In this document: piece by piece, positions 34,244 through 41,817 of the stretch
Position numbering within the stretch: position 1 is the stretch's first letter
How the letters are laid out: every line of letters begins with the position of its first letter
Assembly (NCBI RefSeq): GCF_014678725.1
Contig: NZ_CP061497.1
Coordinates: 2,620,001 to 2,684,000 of the forward strand
Length of the DNA: 64,000 bases
Origin: Thermomonas sp. XSG
GTDB lineage: Bacteria > Pseudomonadota > Gammaproteobacteria > Xanthomonadales > Xanthomonadaceae
Direction of reading: 5' to 3'
Program-made: the position numbers and the translations under genes
Notes under the pieces: model-generated
The model's input: the letters and a program-made list of their open reading frames with translations, nothing else
Databases searched by the model: none
What the model was told of the DNA's origin: nothing

Positions 34244-34276
34244 CTTCGGCGCCTTGTACGGTATTATTCCGTACAA
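34240..34276 (+). promoter_or_regulatory. Promoter with autoregulatory palindrome of the TacA/TacT operon
   Basis: TTGACT (34240-34245), 16 bases, TATTAT (34262-34267) form a good promoter. The arms TTGTACGG (34254-34261) and CCGTACAA (34269-34276) are perfect inverted repeats around the -10. This fits repression by the ribbon-helix-helix antitoxin encoded 14 bases downstream. Confidence 0.75.
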
Positions 34277-34289
34277 CTAGGAGTTAGCC

Positions 34290-34553
34290 ATGACCACTGC
34301 TGCCGCCCGTCTCGACCTGCGCTTGAATCCCGCCGACAAGGCGCGGATTTCCCGTGCCGCGGATCTGCGCGGCGTGCCGCTTTCGGCCTTCGTGCGCAAT
34401 GCGGTCATGCGCGAGGCGGAGAGTGTCATGGCGGCGGAGTTGACCGTGACCTTGTCGGTGGAGGAGTCCAAGCGCTTTCTGAAAGCGCTCGATGCGCCCT
34501 TCCAGCCCAATGCCAAGTTGAAGAAGGCGCTCGCCCGCGTTGCACAGAGTTGA
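34290..34553 (+). CDS. DUF1778 (TacA-type) antitoxin
   Basis: The 87-residue protein has an N-terminal ribbon-helix-helix (AARLDLRLNPADKARISRAA, RGVPLSAFVRNAVMREAE), which binds DNA, and a C-terminal tail (LSVEESKRFLKALDAPFQPN) that neutralises the toxin. The family is the antitoxin partner of GNAT tRNA-acetylating toxins. It is preceded by a perfect palindrome over its promoter and a GGAG site. The toxin gene starts three bases after its stop. Confidence 0.92.
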   Translation: MTTAAARLDLRLNPADKARISRAADLRGVPLSAFVRNAVMREAESVMAAELTVTLSVEESKRFLKALDAPFQPNAKLKKALARVAQS

Positions 34554-34556
34554 CCA

Positions 34557-35045
34557 GTGCTATTGGTCGAACAGCTGCAGCCCAAGCGACATGATCGTGC
34601 CGGGTTCGCATGTGGCGAGCCTGTGCTGGACAACTATCTGCGCCAACAGGCGGCGCAGCACCACCGGGATGGCATCAGCACGACCCATGTCCTGGTGGAA
34701 GCGGCAGCTTCTGGTCGCATCCTCGGCTATTACACCCTGTCAGCAGCCCAGCTCCTGCTGATGGAGTTGCAGGAGCAGGATCGCAAACGCCTTCCGGGTT
34801 ACCCCGTGCCCGCGATCCGCATGGGTCGCCTGGCTGTCACGGCCGCCGAGCAAGGGAAGGGGCTTGGAGACTATCTGCTGGGGCATGCGGTGGCCCGTTG
34901 CCTGAGCTTGCGGGAACAATTGGGGGTGCGTGTGCTGTTGGTCGATGCCCTGCATGAAAAGGCCGCCAAGTTCTATCGTGCCTACGGGTTCCGCGAAACG
35001 TCCGAGAACGCCACGACGCTCTATCTCCCACTGGGTACTTCGTAG
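34557..35045 (+). CDS. GNAT acetyltransferase toxin, TacT type
   Basis: The 162-residue protein starts with GTG three bases after the antitoxin stop. The acetyl-CoA loop is in RLAVTAAEQGKGLGDYLLGH (Q/R-x-x-G-x-G/A pattern), and the C-terminal part shows VDALHEKAAKFYRAYGF with the catalytic tyrosine, as in TacT/AtaT. These toxins acetylate the amino acid on charged tRNAs and block translation. The frame is intact, so the pair may be functional and could explain why the element fragment persists. Confidence 0.92.
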   Translation: MLLVEQLQPKRHDRAGFACGEPVLDNYLRQQAAQHHRDGISTTHVLVEAAASGRILGYYTLSAAQLLLMELQEQDRKRLPGYPVPAIRMGRLAVTAAEQGKGLGDYLLGHAVARCLSLREQLGVRVLLVDALHEKAAKFYRAYGFRETSENATTLYLPLGTS

Positions 35046-35054
35046 TCTGATCGG

Positions 35055-35158
35055 GTGTCCAACTTGGCTCGCGGCAAGGTCGAGAAGTTCAGTCTAGTAT
35101 GCTGGCCACGGTTGCCGCCAAACTCGGGAAGCCGGCAAAGATCGAGCTGTCTGCCTGA
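35055..35158 (+). pseudogene. Decayed duplicate of the XRE antitoxin 3' end
   Basis: GTGTCCAACTTGGCTCGCGG and onward match 34133-34236 of the intact XRE gene closely, ending IELSA in one frame, but indels around AGTCTAGTATGCTGG shift the frame and the HTH start is missing. It probably marks a deletion or recombination between two related modules. Confidence 0.75.
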
Positions 35159-35218
35159 CGGAATGACCTCCAAGCAGGGAGTGGCAGCGGGGCCGCGTGC
35201 GTACACTTGGTGGTCGCT

Positions 35219-35251
35219 TCCGTGCCAACGTCTGTGCCAATGCCGTGCTAA
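35219..35251 (+). repeat. Short phased repeats at the right element end
   Basis: TCCGTGCCAA (35219), TCTGTGCCAA (35231) and GCCGTGCTAA (35242) are spaced 12 and 11 bases apart and resemble the left-end TCCGTGCCAC units in the same orientation. The remaining sequence from 35252 to 35389 shows no gene. Confidence 0.5.
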
Positions 35252-35389
35252 AGGGCCCCGTGACGGCGAAAAACGGCACGCTCCGGGGTCAAATGTGTTG
35301 GAGGCAAAGCCCCGTAATTTCAGTGGCTTGCCGCTTGGAGCCGATTCCGGACCCATTGGCGCCATCTGAGCCCGACCCCAAATCGCCGC

Positions 35390-35481
35390 CTACGAACTTG
35401 GGGGTCGGAGGTTCGAGGGCGCGCCACCTAAAACGCACAAGGGTCAATGAGTTAGCGCTCATTGGCCCTTTTGCTTTTGGG
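35390..35481. repeat. Right direct repeat (attR-like)
   Basis: A copy of the tRNA-Arg 3' half from the anticodon loop plus terminator, 92 bases. The T arm has lost 8 bases, so it cannot be part of a functional tRNA. The terminator copy (35439-35472) is intact, with a 13-bp stem AAGGGTCAATGAG/CTCATTGGCCCTT. Confidence 0.88.
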
Positions 35482-35566
35482 CGCTACAAGCCCCGGTGAC
35501 ATGTTGACCGCCAGTGCACCGTGCGGATGCCGCACCGGCGATCCAGGACACCGGTTGCGCTGTACC

Positions 35567-38428
35567 TCACCCAAGCTGGCGTGCACTCCCCGCATCCATC
35601 GGCCTTGGGGCGGGGATGGCGGGAAATTCATCGTGCAGCCGGGCAAGGGCCTCGCCCAGCCGGATCGCGCAGGTGTCCAGTCCGACAGGGTCCTGGCGGC
35701 GGCATGCGTCTTCGATGTCCACACAGAGGTCCGCGATCAGCGAGGCGCCCATCGCACGGGATGAGGACTTCAGCCGGTGGGCCTCGGCGGAGGCCCGTGC
35801 GTAGTCCCGTACGCGGGTTGTCGCCAGCATGTCCCCGATCGACACCGGCGCCATCCTGCAGTACTCCGACAGCAGGTCCCGGATCGCGGCTTCGTCGTCG
35901 CCGATCAGGCCTCTCAGCACGGACAGGTCGATGATGGGGCCATTGCTGGTTCGCGCGGATGGTGCCGGGGCAAGGGATGCAATGTCGGCACCGGCGTTGT
36001 CCGCCATGTGCTTCTCCAGCGCGCCTTCCAGCTGTTTCAGCCGCAGCGGTTTGGTCAGGTAATCGTCCATGCCGGCGGCGAAGGCAGCTGTGGCCTCGCC
36101 GCGCAATGCGTTCGCGGTCAACGCGATGATCGGCATCCGCCCGCCGCCCGCTTCTTCGTCGCGGATGCTGCGGGCGAGGGTGTAGCCGTCCATCAGTGGC
36201 ATGTGCAGGTCGGTGATGAGCATGCCGAAGCCGCCCTTGCGCCACAGCGCCAGCGCCTCCTCGCCATTGCCCGCCACTTCGGCGGCGTACCCCAGGATCT
36301 CCAGCTGGCGCAGGATGACCTTCTGGTTGATCGCGTCATCCTCGGCCACCAGCACCAGCTGGCCTGCCGCGCGCGCCGCCGCGACGCTGGGCGGCGGGGC
36401 GGGTTTCGTCCTGGATGGGGCGGAAGGAATCCATGCCGGCCTCGTGATGGTGAAATGGCCGGTCGCGGCGGCGACCGCGCGGATCAGCGCGTCCCGCCTG
36501 AGTATGTTGCCGTCCAGCGACACGATGCCTTGCGCTTCCAGGCGCGGGGTCCTGCGGTTACCGCGGGTGATGATGACCCGGGCCTGGGTGCCGGAGCGGG
36601 CGCGGGCGTGTTCCAGCAGGCGCCCCTGCTCGGCCCGGTCGGCGATGCCCTCGATGGCGACGTGTTGCGACGGGGATGCCGACAGGAATGCATCCAGGTC
36701 CTCCACCGGGCCGATGACCTCGGCCCCGGCGGCCCGCAGGTAGTCGCCGATGTCGATGAGTTCGTCCACGTCGCCATCCGCAAGGACGCAGGTGATCCCG
36801 TCCAGCCGGAGCTCCCGGGCGTCCTCCCCGTGGCTGTCCGCGCGCGCCATCGGCAGGAACACAGAGAAGGTGGACCCGATCGACAGCCGGCTCGAGACCT
36901 TGATGCTCCCGCCCATCAGGTCGACCAGACGCTTGCAGATTGCAAGCCCGAGGCCGGTGCCGCCAAAGCGGCGGGTGGTCGAGGCTTCTCCTTGCTTGAA
37001 CGGACTGAAGAGCCCGGCCATCACCTCGTCCGACATGCCGATGCCGTTGTCGGACACCGAGATCGAGTAGGAGTCCGACAGTGCGTGCATCCGCACTTCG
37101 ACCCGGCCCGGCTTGTCGCTGCCGCTTGGGCTGAACTTGATGGAGTTGCCCATCAGATTCACCAGCACCTGCCGCAGCCGCGTCGGGTCGGTATGGATCC
37201 AGTCGGGAAGCGATGGATCCACGTAGAGCGAGAGCTGGGTGCCACGATGCCTGGCGACCGGCAGCAGGTTGTCGCATACCTGCTCGGCCAGTTCGCGCAG
37301 GTTGACCGGCTCGCGTTCCAGCTCCATGTGGCCGGCTTCGATCTTGGAGAAGTCCAGGATTTCGTCGATCAGGCCCAGCAGGGAAAAGGCGGATTCGCGG
37401 ATGGTTTGCACCGCATCGGTCTGCGCATCGTTCAGTGCGCTGTGCGCCAGCACCTCGATCATCCCGATCACGCCATTCATCGGCGTGCGGATCTCGTGGC
37501 TCATGGCGGCAAGGAACGCGGACTTCGCGTGGTTGGCCTGTTCCGCCTCCACCCGCGCCCGGGTCAGGTCCTGGATCAGCCGCTCGCGTTCGCTCAGGTC
37601 CCGCAGGGTGCCGATGAAGAAGCGCTCCCCGTGCGCGCTGTACTGGCTGATCGACAGTTCCAGCAGCACCGCTTTCCCGCTCCTGTGGATCGCCCGCACC
37701 GAGTGCGCGACGAACGCGGGTGATGTTCCGGTGCGCGATGCCTGCAGCCGCAGGAAGCCGCGGTACCGCGTCCGATCCTCCACGGTCATCAGCATCGAGA
37801 CATTGCGGCCCACGACCTCGTCGATCCGGTAGCCGAGCATCCGGCTCACCGCGGGATTCGCGCTGCGGATCGTGCCGGCCTGGTCGATCGAGATGACGCA
37901 GTCGTTGAGGTTGTCGAGGAGGGCGCGGTGCTCCTGTTCCTTTTCGTTGAGTTCGGCCAGCGCGCCCTGGTGTTGCTTCACCCGCAGCGCGAGGTCCGCG
38001 GCGAGGGCCTGGGTGCGCAACTCCGCGTCGTGCTGGCCGGTGATTTCCCTGCCCACGGCGAGGACGTGGCCGGGATTCGACGCGTCGGATCCCAGCGGAC
38101 TGGTCTGCACGTCCCACCAGGCGAAGCTTCCGTCCCAGCGCCGGATGAAGGCCCGGAACCGTCCGACTTCACCGGCAAGGGACTGGTCGAGTGCGGCCTG
38201 GGCGGCATGGCGCTCATCGCTCCACAGGTCGAACCAGTTGCTGCCGACCGGATCCTGGCCAGCAGGCACGCGCAGCATCTCGCGGGCGGCGCCGGCGACC
38301 TGGGTGATCCTGCCTTCCGCATCCAGTACCACGATGCAGTCCCGGCTGGCCGCCGCGATCAGCTGCGCGGAAACCGGCGCTTCCTGCGCCGACGGGACAG
38401 GGCTCGGGTTGTCGGCGTCCGTGGTCAT
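35567..38428 (-). CDS. Hybrid histidine kinase with PAS, receiver and HPt domains
   Basis: This is a 953-residue soluble, BarA-like hybrid kinase without membrane helices. It has PAS domains at about 20-130 and 165-285, and a HisKA domain with His311 in SHEIRTPMNGVIGMIE. The HATPase has N428, VSDNGIGMSDEV and GGTGLGLAICKRL. A degenerate receiver-like region lies at about 541-655, an intact receiver at 690-805 with Asp740 in LITDLHMPLMDG, and a C-terminal HPt with His884 in AEAHRLKSSSRAMGA. The ATG at 38428 was preferred to a longer arginine-rich upstream frame. It follows the receiver-EAL gene by 35 bases on the same strand, so the two probably form a phosphorelay. The signal is unknown; PAS domains suggest a cytoplasmic cue. 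Confidence 0.93.
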   Translation of the reverse strand: MTTDADNPSPVPSAQEAPVSAQLIAAASRDCIVVLDAEGRITQVAGAAREMLRVPAGQDPVGSNWFDLWSDERHAAQAALDQSLAGEVGRFRAFIRRWDGSFAWWDVQTSPLGSDASNPGHVLAVGREITGQHDAELRTQALAADLALRVKQHQGALAELNEKEQEHRALLDNLNDCVISIDQAGTIRSANPAVSRMLGYRIDEVVGRNVSMLMTVEDRTRYRGFLRLQASRTGTSPAFVAHSVRAIHRSGKAVLLELSISQYSAHGERFFIGTLRDLSERERLIQDLTRARVEAEQANHAKSAFLAAMSHEIRTPMNGVIGMIEVLAHSALNDAQTDAVQTIRESAFSLLGLIDEILDFSKIEAGHMELEREPVNLRELAEQVCDNLLPVARHRGTQLSLYVDPSLPDWIHTDPTRLRQVLVNLMGNSIKFSPSGSDKPGRVEVRMHALSDSYSISVSDNGIGMSDEVMAGLFSPFKQGEASTTRRFGGTGLGLAICKRLVDLMGGSIKVSSRLSIGSTFSVFLPMARADSHGEDARELRLDGITCVLADGDVDELIDIGDYLRAAGAEVIGPVEDLDAFLSASPSQHVAIEGIADRAEQGRLLEHARARSGTQARVIITRGNRRTPRLEAQGIVSLDGNILRRDALIRAVAAATGHFTITRPAWIPSAPSRTKPAPPPSVAAARAAGQLVLVAEDDAINQKVILRQLEILGYAAEVAGNGEEALALWRKGGFGMLITDLHMPLMDGYTLARSIRDEEAGGGRMPIIALTANALRGEATAAFAAGMDDYLTKPLRLKQLEGALEKHMADNAGADIASLAPAPSARTSNGPIIDLSVLRGLIGDDEAAIRDLLSEYCRMAPVSIGDMLATTRVRDYARASAEAHRLKSSSRAMGASLIADLCVDIEDACRRQDPVGLDTCAIRLGEALARLHDEFPAIPAPRPMDAGSARQLG

Positions 38429-38463
38429 TGCCGCATCGCCTGCGTTGCCGCTTCGGCGACGGG

Positions 38464-39678
38464 TCAGGTCCCGTCCGCGGGGACGGGCGCTGCGGGTTGC
38501 GCCCACTCCGACAGCCAATGGCCGAGTTCGGCGATGGACAGGCCGGGGGCGACGAAGAACCCCTGCGCGCGCGCGCAGCCGTGCCGGGTGCAGGCTTGCC
38601 ACTGTTCGAGCGACTCGATGGCCACGGCCGTGCAGCGGAGTCCGTGGTCCGCGGCCAACGTCCCCAGTGCGTTGAAAGCTTCCTGCTTGCCGGCCACCTC
38701 CACCTCATCCGCGTTGCCGGCGCCCGCTCCGATCCGGATTTTCACCTCGTCGAAGGGCGTGCCGTTGAGGGCCGCGGGATGCAGGCCGCCGCTGCCGAAC
38801 CGGTCGACGGCCAGCCCGACCCCCTGCATTGCAAGCCTTGCCAGATTGGCGAGCAGGGTGGCGTCCGGGCCCGGGCCCAGATCGGCGTCCTGGATCTCGA
38901 GCCGCAGCGCGCCCGCAGGTACGCCGGCGGTGGCCAGAAGATCGGAGAGTCGATCGGGGAAGCCATCCGTGCCTGCCAGGGAGGCGGACACGTTCACGCT
39001 CACGAACGCCCCATCGACCAGTTCGCGTACTGCCGCCAGATCGGATGCCACGCGCAGCAGCACCTGCCAGTCCAGCTGCGCCATGCCATCCGCGTGTTGC
39101 AGGACGGGCAGGAACTCGGTCGGTAGCGCCAGTCGGCCGCCGGGCACCGGCAGGCGCGCCAGCGCCTCGAATCCCGCGGGCCGCCCGCTGGCGAGGTCGA
39201 TGACGGGCTGGTAGAGGATTCGGGTCTGCTGCAGGGCCAGCACCTTGTGGATGCCGTCCGCGGTGATCGTGGCGCTCGGTGGGGCATCGCCGCGATAGGC
39301 CTGCAATAAGTGCGTGAGCACATCGGGAGGCACGGGTTTCTCGGCGTACGCCACCATGTTCAGCCCGTACGCCTTGCCCACCGCGAAAGCGGTCTTCAGG
39401 GTGGCGGCGCCCGCACCCGAGAGCAGCACCACGCCGCCGCGGAAACCGATGTCGGACAGGTGCCGGAGGAACTCGATGCCGTCGATTTCCGGCATGACCA
39501 GGTCGCAGAACAGCAGCCCGATGTCATGGTCCGCGTCGGCCAGCAGCTCGACGGCGGGCCTGGCCCGGTCCAGCGAAGTCACCCCGGTGAAGCCCCGGTC
39601 CTTCAGGCGCAGGTTGCGCAGCTGGATGTCCAGGAGCCGGGGGAGAAAGGGGTCGTCGTCGACGATGAGGATCTTCAT
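38464..39678 (-). CDS. Response regulator with a degenerate EAL domain
   Basis: The 404-residue protein has an N-terminal receiver (KILIVDDDPFLPRLLDIQLR, phospho-acceptor Asp59, Lys114) and a C-terminal EAL domain (about 135-390). EAL itself is present (GFEALARL, 171-173), as is the Asn of SVNVSAS (229), but the catalytic DDFGTG motif is VDRFGSG (292-297), the KID motif is KIR (313-315) and the LEITE-type motif is LEIQD. c-di-GMP hydrolysis is therefore doubtful and a binding or signalling role is more likely. The kinase gene follows on the same strand. Confidence 0.9.
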   Translation of the reverse strand: MKILIVDDDPFLPRLLDIQLRNLRLKDRGFTGVTSLDRARPAVELLADADHDIGLLFCDLVMPEIDGIEFLRHLSDIGFRGGVVLLSGAGAATLKTAFAVGKAYGLNMVAYAEKPVPPDVLTHLLQAYRGDAPPSATITADGIHKVLALQQTRILYQPVIDLASGRPAGFEALARLPVPGGRLALPTEFLPVLQHADGMAQLDWQVLLRVASDLAAVRELVDGAFVSVNVSASLAGTDGFPDRLSDLLATAGVPAGALRLEIQDADLGPGPDATLLANLARLAMQGVGLAVDRFGSGGLHPAALNGTPFDEVKIRIGAGAGNADEVEVAGKQEAFNALGTLAADHGLRCTAVAIESLEQWQACTRHGCARAQGFFVAPGLSIAELGHWLSEWAQPAAPVPADGT

Positions 39679-39998
39679 GGATGCTGTCCTGACGCTGCCG
39701 AGTTGGATGCGGGGTGCAACAGCCTTGCCGGTACGACCATAACGCCGGGTGGATGAGAAGGACAGCAGATCGCGAAGGGGGCATGCTGTTCCGGGCTGTT
39801 GCAGCCGGCGGGAGGTGCCGGCGCGTGCCTGCTGCAGCCCGCCCCGTGCGGACTGGTGAACGCATTGCACAAAGTACAACGGTCAACCGGCGTTACGCTG
39901 CATGCGGTCTTCACACGCTCGGTCCGCGATTGCGGCGGACCCGATAACATCGGCGCTTCCGCCAGATCGCTGGCATCCACCGCATTCCGGGCGCTCCG
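39679..39998. other. 320-base divergent intergenic region
   Basis: This gap separates the receiver-EAL gene (leftward) from the AAA ATPase gene (rightward) and should contain both promoters. No clear sigma-70 promoter, operator or small gene could be identified. The only hints are TTGCAC near 39866 and GATAAC near 39943. Confidence 0.5.
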
Positions 39999-41285
39999 AT
40001 GTTCACCAGGCTTCACCTGATCCGCTTCAAGGCCTGGCAGGACACCGGCGAGCTGGCGCTCAGGCCGGTGACGCTGCTGCTGGGCACCAACTCCTCCGGT
40101 AAGTCGTCGCTGGTGCAGAGCCTGCTGCTGCTCAAGCAGACGGTGCAGTCGCCCGATCGCACGATCCACCTGGACCTCGGCGGCGACGAGGCCAGCGACC
40201 TGTTCGATTTCGGTGGCTTCGACGACGTGTTGCACCGGCAGGACGGCGCGCCGCGACGGTTTTCGCTGGCGTTCTCGTTCGCGCATCCGGGCCCGAGTCG
40301 GGTGGCTGCGGGCAGTTTCGCGTGCAGCTACGGGCGGTCCCCGGCCGGCGGTGCGGTGGTCGAGGAGATGGCGATGGCCGCTGGCGGGCGCCGGTTCCGT
40401 GCGGTCCGCCGCGAACGCGGCGCGTATTCGGTATTCGTGGATGACGAGGCTCGGCCACGGCTGAAGGGCGGCCAGTACGCGCCGGAGCGCTCCATCGCGC
40501 TGCCTGCGGATGCGATCGCCGCGCTGGACAAGGACGGCCAGCTGGCCGAGGACCTGAGCCTGGCGATCCGTCGCGAACTCGAGGGGATCCACTACCTCGG
40601 CCCGCTGCGACGCAGGCCAGAGCGCGCGTACGCGTGGAGCAGGTCGCGGCCCGGCGAGGTGGGCAGCGACGGCCGCGCCGCGATCGACGCGCTGCTGGCC
40701 AGCGTGCTGCTGCGCGGCGACGGGCAACCGGATGTGCTTGAGGGCGTCGCGCGCTGGCTGTCGCGGATGCGCCTGGCCGACCGGCTGGAGGTGCGCCAGC
40801 AGGGGCGCTCCGGCCGCTACGAACTGCTGGTCCATCGCGACGGCGTGGCCAGCAACCTGCGCGACGTCGGCATCGGCGTATCGCAGGTGCTGCCGGTGCT
40901 GGTGCTGGCGCATTTCGCCCCGGCCGGCAGCACGATCATGCTCGAGGAGCCCGAGATCCACCTGCATCCGCTGGCGCAATCGGTGCTGGCCGAGCTGTTC
41001 GTCGAGGTCAGCCAACGGCGCCAGGTGCAGTTCATCGTCGAGACCCACTCGGAGCACCTGTTCCGGCGCATGCAGACGCTGGTCGCGGCGCAGAAGGCCG
41101 GCCGCGAGGCGGTGGCGTTGTACTTCGTCGAACGCAACGGCGGTGGGGCGCAGCTGCGCGACCTGGCGCTGGACGACTATGGCCGCGTCACCGTCTGGCC
41201 GAAGGACTTCTTCGGCGATGCGCTGGGGGAAACCCGCGAGCAGGCGCGGCTGATGTTCGAGCGCCAGCAGCGGACGCCGCGATGA
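39999..41285 (+). CDS. AAA ATPase with DUF3696-like C-terminus (OLD/PARIS-like ABC-type ATPase)
   Basis: The 428-residue ATPase of the SMC/ABC-like AAA_15/AAA_21 group opens with MFTRLHLIRFKAWQDTGELA. Walker A is GTNSSGKSS (29-37). A signature-like DVGIGVSQVLPVLVLA lies at 289-304, Walker B STIMLEEPEIHLHP at 311-324 and a switch-histidine segment VETHSEHLF at 348-355. The last 30 residues (VWPKDFFGDALGETREQARL) resemble DUF3696. Such ATPases are sensors in several phage-defence modules, where they control a neighbouring nuclease. The next gene overlaps by four bases (ATGA) and encodes a PIN-like nuclease. Confidence 0.85.
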   Translation: MFTRLHLIRFKAWQDTGELALRPVTLLLGTNSSGKSSLVQSLLLLKQTVQSPDRTIHLDLGGDEASDLFDFGGFDDVLHRQDGAPRRFSLAFSFAHPGPSRVAAGSFACSYGRSPAGGAVVEEMAMAAGGRRFRAVRRERGAYSVFVDDEARPRLKGGQYAPERSIALPADAIAALDKDGQLAEDLSLAIRRELEGIHYLGPLRRRPERAYAWSRSRPGEVGSDGRAAIDALLASVLLRGDGQPDVLEGVARWLSRMRLADRLEVRQQGRSGRYELLVHRDGVASNLRDVGIGVSQVLPVLVLAHFAPAGSTIMLEEPEIHLHPLAQSVLAELFVEVSQRRQVQFIVETHSEHLFRRMQTLVAAQKAGREAVALYFVERNGGGAQLRDLALDDYGRVTVWPKDFFGDALGETREQARLMFERQQRTPR

Positions 41286-41809
41286 GGGCGCGCTACGTGG
41301 TCGATACCAACGTGCTGATCGCGGCGAGCGCGGTGGACGGGGAGCATCCCAGCGCCATCGACGCCACCCCAGGGGATCCGGCGCTGCGCAGGGTGGTGTG
41401 GGAGTGGCTGGACCGCTTCCAGCGCAGCGACGCCCGACTGGTGCTGGACGGCGCCGGCGGGATCTTCGCCGAATACCACAACAAGCTCGGCTTCAACGAT
41501 TACGGCATCCAGGTGGTGCTGCACAAATGGAGCATCGCGGCGGTGGACAATGTCGCGGTCGAATATGACGGCAACGGCGAGGCCATCCTGCCGGCATCGC
41601 TCGCGCAGGTGGTGCACGACGGCGCCGACCGCAAGATGGTGGCAGCGGCGCTGGCCTCGCATGCGCAGTTCGGCGAGGGCTGCGTGGCCTTCGCCGGCGA
41701 TACCGACTGGCATGATTGGGAAGACGCACTGGCCGAACACGCGGTGCTGCTCGAGCCGATCATCGAGGCCTGGTCGCGCGCCAAGCACGCGGCCAAGCAG
41801 CAGCGCTAG
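41282..41809 (+). CDS. PIN-domain-like nuclease
   Basis: The 175-residue protein opens with YVVDTNVLIAAS (Asp8), the first PIN acidic motif. Further acidic residues sit at GIFAEYHNKLG (Glu64), VHDGADRKMVAAAL (Asp116) and FAGDTDWHDWE (Asp140, Asp142), giving a complete set for a metal-dependent RNase. It overlaps the ATPase gene by four bases and is followed after 8 bases by an RNA ligase gene. It probably cleaves RNA under control of the ATPase. No antitoxin gene is attached, which differs from VapC pairs. Confidence 0.75.
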   Translation: MRARYVVDTNVLIAASAVDGEHPSAIDATPGDPALRRVVWEWLDRFQRSDARLVLDGAGGIFAEYHNKLGFNDYGIQVVLHKWSIAAVDNVAVEYDGNGEAILPASLAQVVHDGADRKMVAAALASHAQFGEGCVAFAGDTDWHDWEDALAEHAVLLEPIIEAWSRAKHAAKQQR

Positions 41810-41817
41810 AGGAGCGA

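Larger units (their letters stand above)
33547..35481. mobile_element. Remnant of an integrated element in tRNA-Arg(ACG)
   Basis: Direct repeats of the tRNA-Arg 3' half bound about 1.74 kb that carries phased TCCGTGCCAC-type repeats just inside each end, an orphan XRE antitoxin, a TacA/TacT-type pair and a decayed second XRE copy. Several promoters inside are AT-richer than the surroundings. No integrase or excisionase is left, so the element should be fixed unless helped in trans. Confidence 0.75.

Noticed and set aside
33647-35389. An intact integrase, transposase or RelE-type toxin inside the tRNA-Arg element
   Set aside because: All frames were read; only the XRE gene, the TacA/TacT-type pair, a decayed XRE copy and a 21-codon frame are supported.
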